A stretch of 64,000 nucleotides of DNA, from positions 1 through 64,000 of the forward strand of contig NBIV01000207.1 in NCBI GenBank assembly GCA_003194525.1, written 5' to 3'. Position 1 is the first letter of the stretch. The number at the start of each line of letters is the position of its first letter. Positions 32,391 through 43,705 of this stretch are shown piece by piece. The DNA comes from Gracilariopsis chorda. Its lineage: Eukaryota; Rhodophyta; Florideophyceae; Gracilariales; Gracilariaceae. The notes beneath the pieces are model-generated. The model had not been told where the DNA came from and searched no databases. It saw only the letters and a list, made by a program, of their open reading frames with translations. The translations under genes were made by a program, and so were the position numbers.

Positions 32391-33010
32391 AAGGACTTGG
32401 CTCTGAACTCTACACCTACGATGTTTGTCAACTCCTCCGTGAGGGATGCCCCCCATTGGTAGTTTATCCGCCTTGCTCATCCATAGGAACCCATTATGGG
32501 GAGTATTAATACCAGTAATTATCGCGTTGGACCTTGTATAAGGAAAACCGCTGGCTTTGTCGATATTATGCCTAGTTATTCTTGTGACTCGCCTCTATTC
32601 TTCCCCTTTTCCATTTTTCCCCCTTTGGGTGCTACATCCGCCACTCATGTGGATTGCACTGGCCCTTGGGCCGCACTCCCCAGTTCGTATGCGATCCACC
32701 TTTTACGAGGGTATACACCTGCACACATCGTGGGATCATTTCTTTGCACATCTCTGCCCACGTGGAGACGGGGTCGGCCTCGGTCTTACACCCGATCTTG
32801 TAGTGCTTTTTCCTTGAAAATGTCCTACTATTGGTACGCCTCTAAGAGAGGAAGAACCCTAACGTCTTCGCGGTATGTCCCTGCTCGCGGTTATTGCACT
32901 ACAGTTGTATGTAGATGCTGAGAAAAATGGGCATACATATTGTAGGTGGAATTGCCATCATTCTCTGTTCAGCGATGTGAACATAACTTCCGGACGTTGG
33001 ACGGGAAAGG
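32391..33010 (+). repeat. gypsy remnant, copy C, with hairpins
   Basis: Contains hairpins CCTCCGTGAGG, CCCATTATGGG, CCACTCATGTGG, GGCCCTTGGGCC and CCTCTAAGAGAGG between 32434 and 32870. The segment around 32785-32910 resembles copy B at about 28947-29060 (GGTCTTACACCCGA versus GGTTTTACACCCGA; GGTTATTGC(A/T)C). Fragment of the same retroelement family. Confidence 0.55.
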
Positions 33011-33205
33011 GGCACGAGGATGTCTCGCGGTTTTTACCTGTTGGACGTTCGACACTGGAATGAGCTGAGGTTGACGTGTCCTGGAAAGAAATTCTGTTGT
33101 ATGGTATTCTTATGATACATTTATACGTTGGGACGTGGTTGGCTAGTGTACATGCAGCTCCCGTAGTCTGGACCTGTCGCTAGTGTCTACAGGACCACCA
33201 AATAC

Positions 33206-36200
33206 ACTCATATGAGTAAGTGTAACGAAATAGTAGTCCATTACGTTACAAAAATTAGCTACAACCCATTCCTAGTTTAATACATGTATTTTAAAGTTAG
33301 TGCAGCGAGTGCACCACTTCTGGGGCTTCACAGCCACATACGAAATTGAAAATAAATTGTGATTTCTAATTGCTAGGCTCATCAAGACTGAAAATATTTC
33401 TGAAAAGTAGGTGGACGTTTCTGCAAAGTTATTGTTTGACTAAGGTAAACAGCGCCCATTAGAAAATGAGAAAGAAAAAGGTGAAATTTCATATAGAAGT
33501 ACTGCGCTTTAAACATTCAACTGATTCAGCAAGTCAATTGACGCGATTAAGAAACGTAGACGGCTATAGTTAACCACCACATACCTTATGCTTTTATCAC
33601 TGAAAATGTCAGAAAAAGTGACATCAGAGCATTTATATGCGATTGTACTATTTGAAATGCATGTCTACAAGATGGTTTTAAAAGCAGTCACGTCCAGTCG
33701 GACTGTGACACATCCATAATTCTCTACTAAGCTTTAACCATTCAGAAGATAGATATTTACACTTCTTATCCATACTAAATACTTTGCATCTCGCTTGATA
33801 GGTGACTTTAGGCATACACCCATTATAAACTTTCCCCTTTTGCTGGTTGCAAGCAAATGTATTCCAGTAGCAGTGACTATTGGAGCCACAGATTTTTCTT
33901 CCTCAGCATTGCTTGTATGTCTGGTACCAATCAAATCGTACGATTTGTCAATCAGCTGTTCTGCAAGTATGGAAGTAAACTATTTCTCTGCCAAACAATA
34001 TCCTGCCCCAATAGTTTCTTTGTAAAACAACCATTATTCAACAATACAAATTGAAAACAATGTAGTACTAAGCCTAAATGACCGATACCTAACCTCAATT
34101 TTCTTTTCAAGATTAAGATTGCCATGGCGGCATCGATTATGGCTATCAATTTGGGAACACGTCTGATAGCGGGTGTCGATAAGCTTTGTAATAGGTATTT
34201 CTATGGTAAAAAACTGAGCTTCATTTCCAGCTAATCTCCATCTGCACCTAACAATTGGCTGAGACGGCAGCGTTGTGCCACATGTGCTTACGGAGTGACC
34301 CCGTTCTCTGTCCATCCATCAAACGGTCATAACAGGTGGGCGGTTATTTGTACCTTCACTTACCATGACAACCTGACCCTCTCTCCGTGACAGCTCTTGC
34401 TCGGACAGGAACGTGGGTACTGTTTGAAAAATGTCTTAACGACTCCAATAAATCGTAACCCATACTTAGAAAAAGACGTAGCAGTCGTTACTGACGTAAA
34501 TATAGAGTCGGCGCATACAACCCTAGTTGTATGAAACCAAGGTTCTGTCAGACGGAACAAAATATCAGTACCATATACATGGTGCGATTCACAACGTATG
34601 TCAGATGTATGTTCTGAGAAAAGTACGAGTTCTATGCCAAGAAGCATTCCGCTAACACTGCAACAAACAATGTTTATCTCACAGCCATTTTCCGGCTTAC
34701 ATTATATTGCAACGTAATGCGGAATGCCTATCGAGGTCCCGTCTACGCCAAGTCCATACCAACGTGACATGCTTTCATCGATACATAATTTATGTGACGG
34801 TGTAACATGGGCACGTCGATGTCAATTGATGACATCGACAAACCCGCTCATATGTGACCATCGCTTGTCACAGTTTTCGCTTTCTGTGTACTCAATGAGA
34901 TTTAAGCAGGACAAAATAGCCTGAAGTCTGTTTCGGGACATTATTGTTCTAAATTTTGTCGTTGTAATGTATTTGGAAACGGATTGTCTGGACCACAGAG
35001 ACCGACGACTGGTGAACTCGAATCTTGACATCAGAATCAATATACCAAAAAGTCATAGCATCTCCCCACCGGTCATGGAAATGTGACCTACAGAATTCAG
35101 CTTTATCTTTGTACGCAGTGTTATGGTCTGTAGATATTCATGCCAAAACATTTACATGAAAACGTCGTATGGTTGCATGGCACATTGAGTAATTTTTTGT
35201 AGAATTATATCCCTAGTGTGATATAGCGAGCCTGCAAACAGGGTGCTTCCATAGGCTGGAGCATCCGCAGGCCAGGTGCATTGCTGGAGTGTGCCAGGTT
35301 GTGGCACACGTGTCCTTTGGCAGGACCCAGTGGTATTATAATTTCTAACTTCTAATATTTCTAACATAGGTAGTGTAGATAATACACGTGGTGCGCTGCT
35401 TGACAGTGCACCAAACCGGAGGTTGAGGCGCCTCACTGCCAATACTTGGGCTGCTCGAGGTGCGCCTCCCTCCACAGGTAAAGTCAAAGACCCTTTTGGC
35501 TCCTTCCACCCACTTTGGTAGAAGCGCCATCAACTTTAAGGTTTACCAGTCACTGTTACGCTGTTCGCTGTCTCCTGTAGGCATGGCATTTAACACCGCC
35601 CCAGTGCAACTTTGTACCAGTGGTCTCGCCGTTGGCCCCTTTTCTTTGGACCCTCTCCTCCGTTGTTAGTGCACCGTGCCACTATACTACAACTAGCTAG
35701 ACCAATCATCTTCTATAGTCGGTCCGGTATAGATCCATTTGAATACAGAGGAACGTTCTTATTGGTCCAAACACATTCATGAACATGAATGATCTCCCCT
35801 CCTACTCCAGTACCTGGTGCACTATAACTCGCGGAAAGAATGGCATTTCCATTTCGTTCACGGTTTTTGTAGCATTTGTAGGCGGAATGGAATTATCGTC
35901 TGTCACAGGCGGTATTACTTCTTTCTTAGGCGTACTCGGTTTGAAACTGCACAGTTTGATACAGAATCGCTTAGTAGGCGTTGGTAGTTTCCAATCAAAA
36001 CTCACTGAAGTTGGCCAAAGACTAATTGCAATGGACACCACAACATGGACGCCGTTTCCATTCAAGCACTTAGTCTTACAAGGAGAGCCCAACAAATGCT
36101 TACATTCTGCGTCAGAAATGACCAGAGTGGCCCGAGTATTTAAGACGTTACAAAAAGCCAGACGTGGATCTGACCGTCTCGGCAATATGTTGGGAATTTA

Positions 36201-36395
36201 GTGGATATGTAGCCACACTCTATAAATGTTGTACTCGTGTGTTGGAACAGACCTGTGGTATTCGCTTGCAGCTGAAAGCAAGGACTTTGCTCTGTAAACT
36301 AGGCTGAGAACGTTCTCATATTGATGAAGTATATTTCGTGAAATATTGTTTTATAGTTTGGATTCAACTGAGTAAATTTGGACTCAAATGAGTAC
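33206..36395 (-). mobile_element. piggyBac-like element 2, full length but decayed
   Basis: Bounded on the left by the palindrome ACTCATATGAGT (33206-33217) and on the right by the related GTACTCATTTGAGTC (minus strand, 36395-36381), matching the palindromic 5' ends of copies 1 and 3. Length about 3.19 kb. The transposase pseudogene lies between. Target TTAA duplications could not be confirmed by eye. Confidence 0.7.
33730..36189 (-). pseudogene. piggyBac-like transposase pseudogene
   Basis: Pieces in order: N-terminal domain at 36185-35802 (NTRATLVISDAECKHLLGS); DDE_Tnp_1_7 segments at 35040-34822 (MSRNRLQAIL, RWSHMSGFVDVIN); 34560-34400 with LTEPWFHTTRVVCADSIF, which holds the second catalytic Asp, and GLRFIGVVKTFFKQYP; then 34160-34035 with LNLEKKIEVRYRSFRL; and a C-terminal part to about 33740 with TGIHLLATSKRGK. 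Many stops and shifts. A cut-and-paste enzyme by family; inactive here. Confidence 0.85.
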
Positions 36396-36599
36396 AGTTG
36401 TCCTGTAGAAACTAGAGGCAACGACTATATGTCCAAGCCTTAATTTGGCAAAGAACGAATACTTTTGTGGAACGGCAAATCTGGCTCTATCTCTTAACGA
36501 ATTCGCCTAATTGGCCTCACCTTTCTTCAGAAACCAGAACAAACCATCTTCCATGCAGAGAAAAGGTGAAGATTTCGTACAAAACGCGAGCTACGCTGC

Positions 36600-38060
36600 C
36601 CACAAAAAACCTTACCATACGGCTCAAAATACGGGTTTACAAAAACTCGTCAGGAAAAATGCACCTTCCGGACCACGTGAACGTTTACAGTCTCTGCCCC
36701 TCCAAACTAAACCTCTTTCTACAGCATTAACACCCCACCACGAGCGAGTTTCTCCATGCGCGCTTTGGCTTGGCGCCTCTCCTTCAACACTTTGGGCGCT
36801 GCGCAAGGCGATAGCGCTTAATGTTGCCAGCCGGTGCAAGCAGTACTGAACGCCTGATGTCCGCTCTTGGGTTTTTACATGCCGCTGCGAGCTCACGCCT
36901 CTCAGCCTCTCAGCGCTTCTCTTCTTGAGCCGCCGCTCGCTGGTTCATAGCCTCCACAACTACTTCAGACGTTAAGTGAGTGCTCATGGTGTTGATGATG
37001 CGCAAATGGCCGTCTTCGTCAGCCACGGCATCTAAAAGCAGCGTACTATGCATTTTGTAAAGCTTGCCCAGAATTTATTCGATTGTAACCGGACGTAACA
37101 TCCTTCCGCTTTCCTACATCATCTTCTTTTTCAGGGGAGGAACATTTGGCTCCATTTACTCCACGTACCAAATACCAGGCTTTTGAAAGCCCGATCGGAT
37201 GCTAATGGCGGTATGAGAACTGTCATACTGGTTACTGATACAATGCGCGACGTCCAACGCGTTCACTTTCTGCTTTTACGTTGCTGCATTATGCAGTTCA
37301 TTCTGTAAGTGTGATTTGTACGAATTGAAAACCAAAACGTCTAGTGGCTGCGTTATGTGCAAGGTGTGCCCCGAAAGAACGATGAAAATGATATTGTTAT
37401 CTTTGAAAATTTTCAGTGTTTTGTACTGAACATAGGCTCTGTATCCATCCCTTAGAAGACACCAGCGCTGGTTGTTCTTTCGTTCTTCGTCTCTTCCAGA
37501 AATCTGTTTGCCGAATTGAGAACAATAGCTGTGTTGACGCCTGTCGGTTTGTGCTGAAAAAAGGTAACACAGAGGCCGTACCGAATGCAGCGATTGATTA
37601 CGTTCGTTAATTTTTGTATAGTGAGGAAGCTTTCCTGGAAAAACATTCGGCGGGTTGTAGTTATTTCCACTAGAGGATACATCTGACATGATGGATACCC
37701 TGTTAAGGTTGCATTTTGTCGTCAAGGCTTTTTGCATCAGTCGCGCATTGTTTGATCCATTTCTCTTTGGAAATCATTGCCCATTCATTGTTTCAAACGA
37801 AAGAGAGGACTGATGCGTATTGAAGATATAATTGTAATCTGTGCTTCCGTAGCGTTTTATTGTCTCTTGGAATCAGAATATGTGTTCAGTAAGGTAGTAT
37901 GGAGTGACAGCGTTAACTCGTTTGTCCTCCATCATTTGGATATACTCCACGTGCAAATCATGGTAATTTAAATATTCCGATACCCAGTGGTTAGGCAGAC
38001 GATTATAAAGAAGTTTTGTTTGATCTTTTATTTTTTTCGGTAACATTGAAACATGGTCTT
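36600..38060 (-). pseudogene. pogo-like (Tc1/mariner, DDE_1) transposase pseudogene
   Basis: From the right: LPNHWVSEYLNYHDLHVEYIQ and VNAVTPYYLTEHIF, the N-terminal DNA-binding and linker region; a degraded first catalytic segment at about 37.8 kb; then LLRDGYRAYVQYKTLKIFK, holding the second Asp in its DG context (usual form DGHxSH), and SGHTLHITQPLDVLVFNSYK (37390-37300), the hallmark of the pogo/Tigger group. The end has FQKPGIWYVE and a Glu/Arg-rich coil. Stops and shifts throughout. Confidence 0.8.
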
Positions 38061-38870
38061 GAAGAAGATCAAAAATTCCCTGTCGGATGAAAAGTGTGTT
38101 GTTATTAACATAGTACAGGAAACATTGAGCAATAAAGTTTTCTTCGTCGAAGCTCAGTACTGATGGTGTTCTTCTTGTGAGAAGTTTCAGATGAATAATT
38201 TTGGCCTGTGTTGGTCTTGATTCAGGGGACTTTCTCGCTCAAGAGATATACGCACGTCTCAAGACTCACACATGCACTTTCTATTTGCCTGATAAAGCTT
38301 ACCACGACACTTCTCTCTGGAAGCGTTCAAAGACAAATGATTGCAGTATCCTGTATTGAGGTTTCATCGCTTCCTGTTGAAACGGTGTTCATTGCGTTGT
38401 TCGCACATGCTGTAAGGCAGATGGCTGCAATATATAGTTTTCGAAAGAATAAATCGTGCGCTTTTTGAACATGTCTTTACTACGCCTAACCTAAGAATAG
38501 ATAGCTCACAGTATGAGATGAAATACTTCGATGTTGCCATCGTTTTCGCTCATGAGCAAAAATCGTGAAAACTGGAACAAGAAGCAGATTGTAAATTTTG
38601 GGATTTCTGTCGAAATAAGATGCAGACGGATAGGATTGCCGGTCTCTACGCTAAAATACCTGTCTCTATATCTAAACTTTGAAAGACAGGTTTCGTGAGA
38701 AACATTAGAGATGCTCTTACCAAGTAAATTCAATAGAGTTTTTTAATTAAGCAGAAACATAGCTAAATGAGCGAGATTCTAGTGAGTTGCAGTTGTACAT
38801 GTTTTAACTAGGAACGAAATGTTTTGTTAAAGTGTGCAGCTATTTTCAAATAGCTTAGGAACCTCTTAAT
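38061..38870. other. unassigned stretch
   Basis: AT-rich; a minus-strand frame at 38506-38733 (75 residues) has no recognised motif. May include the far end of the pogo-like element. Confidence 0.4.
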
Positions 38871-38899
38871 TTAGTCATCTGGATCAACGTCTTTCTACT

Positions 38900-41833
38900 A
38901 GTCCTAGGAGTTTGAAATTGCACGCCACAGAGAATTCCATCTACATCCATTATGTATTCCAACCTCGCTTGTGCATCCCACACACTTGAAGGCTCAAATG
39001 GTTTTGGCAGCACGTCTGGGCGTGCTTCTATGCTTCAAAACCTTAGATGAATTCCACAAACTCCAACAGCTCTTCTTCAGCCCCGGTTATGTTCTTATGC
39101 ACAACTGTAATTTGCAAAGAGGACCACAATAAGATGAGTGGGGCCCCGCCGTTTGCCCTTGTGATGGCCGCAAATAACGCAATGCAACATTTCACCTTGT
39201 GTTAGCACATGACCAGAGGTACCCAAAAGAACCTTCATGGCATCAGAACTATTAAAAACAGCATTCGTTTTCTCTTCCTCGCTTGCCCTATGGCAATTAG
39301 TCTTGCAGCTTTGGTTTCGGGGAGCGACTTGTTTTCTTCAACAGCATCTTGTCCTTCTTTAACTGTCAACGATTTAGCATAGCATAGAAGGGTTTTTCAC
39401 AGGTCGTGCATAAAATCTGAGGTGGCTTGAACCTTGTTTTAAGGATTTCTGTAGTTTTCAATAGGCGTAAAAGTTTTTTCACACTCCAATAATTCTTTTC
39501 GCTGAAACATTCGCCAGGAAAAGAAAGCGTTCATTGCAATCTTTTTGGGAGTCTGCGACACAATCGTTTGTTCCCACTTAAGCATTGACGTAGAGCTGCG
39601 CAGTATCGCTCTCTGCTGTATGGCTTCATCCGGTACCGCTTTGCTTTAGAATAATAAGATTGCGCAGCATGCTTAAGCAGTTTGAGCGGCAAAATTGCTC
39701 CGTTCTCCTTGATATGGTCATCAACAATGGGCCAAAAGTCCAGCTGCATCGTGGTCATAGATTCCAATGCTGTAGAAAAAAGAGAAGAGTAACTGCTTTT
39801 TCTCTGTAAGCCCCGGCAACAAGAGGTGCAGCGAGAGACTTAATAGTCTCATAACAACTCAATTGCACCTCGGTGGGACAAATAATTACAACGATGTTTC
39901 GGCGGTTGCAATGTAGACCAAACAGCTGAGACCAAGCACCAAATCTGGTGCACAATCTGAGCCATGTGCTCCCTGGGAACGTAAGTTTGAAACTGGGCAT
40001 TTCCACGTTCGCACTGTATAGACCCGGATGTAGATAACGTGATGCTCTGAACGAGCGATGACGCAGCCACAAGCGTTTTGATTTCGTCTGTGGCACAGAC
40101 GAGAGTACTGTCAGAACCATAGACTGCAGCTGCATCAAAACCCGCAGCGGAACTGAAGATTGGCAAGGTGGCTTTGTTGAGTAGCACTATGACGTCCGGA
40201 GAGCACGCAAGGTAGGAGGCGTCTTTCTGGGACAGCAATATGGCCTCGAAACCGTCTTCTAAAAATGGAAGAGCACGCAATGCCGCAAGCACAGCGTTCT
40301 AGTTTGCTGTCCCACGCATCATGGCCTCTGTAGACCTTTTCGATGAAAACCATCCGTCATACATGAGCTTGAACTACTCCCCTAATGTCTTCTTTTGACG
40401 AAAATCAACAATCCCCAGTGCAGATTGTGCCATTTCGCTGCAAAGCAGCATCAAGCCAGCGTTAATGCCAGTCACCCTAAACTGATGAAGCACAAACAAA
40501 TCTCCGCATCTTTTTCCAACGGTTACACGCACAAAAACGTTTGCAATCACCTGTTTCAAAATTTCTTTTGAGATCCGAAACTTGCTCTCCTTCAATATTT
40601 CGTCTAGTGTAAAAAACGTTGCTCAGTAAATAGTATGATTTGGCAACAGCTATCCAAGTGTTTTAACGTTTTTGTAAAGAAGTTGGAACAATGTACATAA
40701 ACCGTAGAACCTTTTCAAACTTCTCCGATTCTTGTTCACGAACAGCCACTGCACTTATGTTCTTCTGCCCGAAAACCGTTGCACCCGACGCTCCAACATT
40801 CTTCGCGGCTTAAAAAGCCTACGTTCTAAGCTGTGGGATATCACCGAAGCCTCGCCGTCGCTCCAAGTGAACGCTGGAAACAATGCCACTATCTCCGTTT
40901 TCGCAGCCCTCTGCAGCGAGGACATCCGCAGTCATCTCGTCCATCTCCTGCCCTTCCTCAAGATCACCCCTGCTGGGGTTGAGATACGAGAAGGCAACAA
41001 ATGGGTGAACGCAAAGTAGGTGGTTGGGCATTCCAAATACTGAGCTGAAGCCGAACTCAGTCAAAATTTCAATACAAGAACCCTTACCGTGACCTCTGTC
41101 CGCCGTAACTATGCAAGAGTTAGTCGCGCCTTCCCGGCTACCTTCTACTAGCGTCTCAAACAAGCGACGAACTGAATCAAGTTGTGATTCTTCTCGACGT
41201 CTGAGACTCAAGGCGAGCACAATTCGGGACAGTACATCAGCCAATGAGTCTGTAGAATGTCCCTTCTTGTCTGCTTTTATCACGCTTAGCACCTTAACTT
41301 GATTGTTTAATTGCCGTTGGCATGAATACCGTAAAGACCGTCATCCAAAGTAGCACGGAGATGAAGCGGGATAACAAACACTTTCTTCGTGTCCCTAAAT
41401 GATAGCAGCTCGAATTACCCCAGCTGTTGCGTTTCGTCTTGTTGCGAGTTCCATTCTATCTGCCCATCTTTTCCACGCCCCGTAGTGGAGAATGAAAGTA
41501 TTTTGCTTAAAATAAACCGAATCTTCTCGAGAGAGGGTGTGCCACTGCCAGATTGTCGGATTACATCAAGCTTGCAGAAACAAAACCCAGTTGTCTGAGA
41601 CAGCAGCAGTACAGCAACGTAGTGGTACTTTTCGGAAATCTTAATGGCGTCATTAGAGAGCTCCCGCAGCCTGATGAACTCATTAAGCATTTCTTTGAGC
41701 TGTAATAGGAAGAGATTCATGAACAAGATTACTAATCTACCCCTTGTCGGTGCAATGTCCCACACGACGCACTCTACCTTAATCTCGGCAACTGCTGTTT
41801 GGCCCAAAATTCTTGCGCGCTCATGTACAACTT
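38900..41833 (-). pseudogene. transposase fused to a YqaJ-type PD-(D/E)XK nuclease (pseudogene)
   Basis: Right to left: 41864-41415, charged N-terminal part; 41292-40819, a 157-residue frame with CIVTADRGHGKG and SSVFGMPNHLLCVHPFV, the pattern of a DDE transposase strand with catalytic Asp; 40595-40374, a segment with FVLHQFRVTGINAGLMLL; 40292-39849, ALPFLEDGFEAILLSQKD, ACSPDVIVLL and DEIKTLVAASS, i.e. Asp then Glu-x-Lys of a PD-(D/E)XK nuclease, then PREHMAQIVHQIWCL, as in lambda-exonuclease/YqaJ proteins; 39240-39100, HCVICGHH, a Cys/His tail. Frames are broken by stops. Related fusions probably exist in algae or oomycetes (memory, unverified). Confidence 0.7.
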
Positions 41834-42650
41834 TGTATTGCAATGCACGGAAGTGGGAGTACACCGAAAGACGTTCGGTACCTTTCCTCGTTAGAGGTGA
41901 GACCAGTTGGGTCGAGCTCTTCCAAGAGTGGCACGACTATGTCGGGTTGTAAGGCCGAGGCCACCCGTCTCGACTTGTGCACGGAGGTTGAAGCAAGAAT
42001 CGGGTATCCGCAGGAGCAGTATATGGGAGTGATCTTCCTCTAGAGAGGTGAGGTTTCCACGTTAGTGGCGCTCGCCAACACGAGCTGTGAGTAGCGGGAA
42101 AGCCACCATATCAAGGGAAAAATAAGGGGGAGCTGAGTCACGAGTGTCGTGACGACCACTAATGGCAGTGCCCGTAAATGAACCTCATACGACGAACACC
42201 AAGACAGTTCGAATAACAATCCGAATACTGAAGTCCTTTAGATAGGCAAGGGGGTTAGACATTACGTATGCGACAGTGCATCCCTCCAAGGAGGAGTAGA
42301 GAACACGCGAAGGCGGTGAGGTCTAGAGCCCACTCCCCAGAGTGGGGTGCCTTGTTGGGAACTTTTAACTGCTACGACGGCAAGTCGCCGGCGAGCTAAG
42401 TACTAACCATTTCCGGCAGGCGTAAAACGGTCCAACTTCCGAGAACACGGGAAGTGCCTTGCATCGGCCGTTTCGATGTCCAGCGTCCTCTGAGTGTTCT
42501 CAGTTAACTCTCCTGATAGTTTGCGGTCAATTACAGTGCCAGATCTTCACGAAAGAGTGGTTTTCCCACCAGTCCACCAGACGAGTACCGAGGTCAAAGC
42601 GGTATCCAACGCGTAACACATATAACTCCCGAACCAGCATAGTTAACACT
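41834..42650 (-). repeat. 3' LTR copy related to 5538-6360
   Basis: Aligns over at least 41840-42410 with 5544-6112 and more weakly beyond. Stems are often kept while loops differ: CCCCA-GAG-TGGGG at 42335-42347 versus CCCCA-GGT-TGGGG at 6050-6062. The hairpin at 42137-42153 has an A-T pair where the one at 5845-5858 has G-C. The right edge is uncertain. Confidence 0.78.
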
Positions 42651-43387
42651 TAAAAACCTCTTCTGCATGATACTGAGACCCAGGTCTATCGATCTAGCCC
42701 CTGCAAGTCAAGTACAGAATAAACGCCAAAAAGTGGGGGAAGCAAGACCCGCTCGGTAGGGCTTGGTCAAAACCAGTCGAACTGGAAAAGGGCCATAACT
42801 TTGGCATGAGCTAAGATAATCAAAATATATCTTCATGGAGCTACTGGGATAGACTTCAAAAGATTGTGTACGAAGTTGTTGTGAAAACGGAAAGCGGACG
42901 ACCGAGTTAGCCAATTTTCGGAAGAACCCGTTGATACGGTACTCTAGGGGTGAGATTTCCGATGTCGGGTAGGTGTGACCGTAGCGAAACGGAAAGAGCC
43001 ACGCTCCCACAGTACTGTACGGGTTGTGTGCCCAGCAGCAGAGTATGGAACCGTTCAATTCCGGATCGACATCCATCACAGATGGTCAGTGGTGTAGATC
43101 GAAAAACGCAATCCTTGAAAACGTGGTGCGCACGAAAACAGCACACCATCGTTGATGGGAAAAACCATACAAGCAAGGTGCCCGGATGGCAAACCAGCTT
43201 GCTGGATGAAAACTCATCGGTGGTTATATTCCGAAAATTGAATGCCTTGGCGGCAGCAGATCACGTCTGTGTAGCCGCAATCTGTGGGAGCTACCCAATT
43301 GAGAGCGATCCCAATCCTGATTTCTCTCATCCGTCACGACGGCCTATCCCACTTGGGCGTCACACAGCGTTGCTGGCGTAGCGGTTC

Positions 43388-43684
43388 CTACGCGGTAGGG
43401 ATATTGTACCACCTTCGAACAGGGGAGGTGTTCGATGGGTTCCATGGTGTCCCGGTTGGGTCATATCCGTACCAACGGACGCGGTAACTTAGAATACCTT
43501 CCTGATTCCAGGTATGCCCAATGATTCCGCGAATCAAAAACTTTTGTTTGTATAATTGCTGGCCTCGCTGTATTATGGTGACAAAGATTGTAAGAGTTTG
43601 CCCATGGGACGGGATATTTTCCATCAGGGGTGCGCCTGAATGCAACTTGACGGCTTCGCTCGGAGGATGCAGCGCAGAGTGCAA
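43388..43684 (-). pseudogene. chromodomain at the C-terminus of a gypsy integrase
   Basis: A 98-residue frame whose second half is KFLIRGIIGHTWNQEG then SYRVRWYGYDPTG and TPWNPSNTSPVRRWYN, the three-strand plus helix pattern of a chromodomain (usual form YLVKWKGY...TWEP..NL). In chromoviruses this domain follows integrase and steers insertion to particular chromatin. The integrase core itself is not found upstream (44.3 kb side). Two of the usual aromatic-cage positions appear to be kept (Y, W), but I could not align them rigorously. Confidence 0.75.
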
Positions 43685-43705
43685 ATAATATCCCTCCAGA
43701 GGGTG

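Larger units (their letters stand above)
41834..43705 (-). mobile_element. fragment of hairpin-rich gypsy: chromodomain, 3' tail and LTR
   Basis: Same family as the element at 1-6.4 kb: the left part is its LTR, the right part encodes an integrase-type chromodomain, and the order chromodomain then LTR fits the 3' end of a minus-strand element. The rest of pol and gag are absent. It cuts into the 5' part of the transposase-nuclease pseudogene (its frame runs 30 bases past 41834), so it inserted into or beside it. Hairpins occur throughout (for example 43073-43085, 43146-43158, 43194-43205, 43692-43703). Confidence 0.75.
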
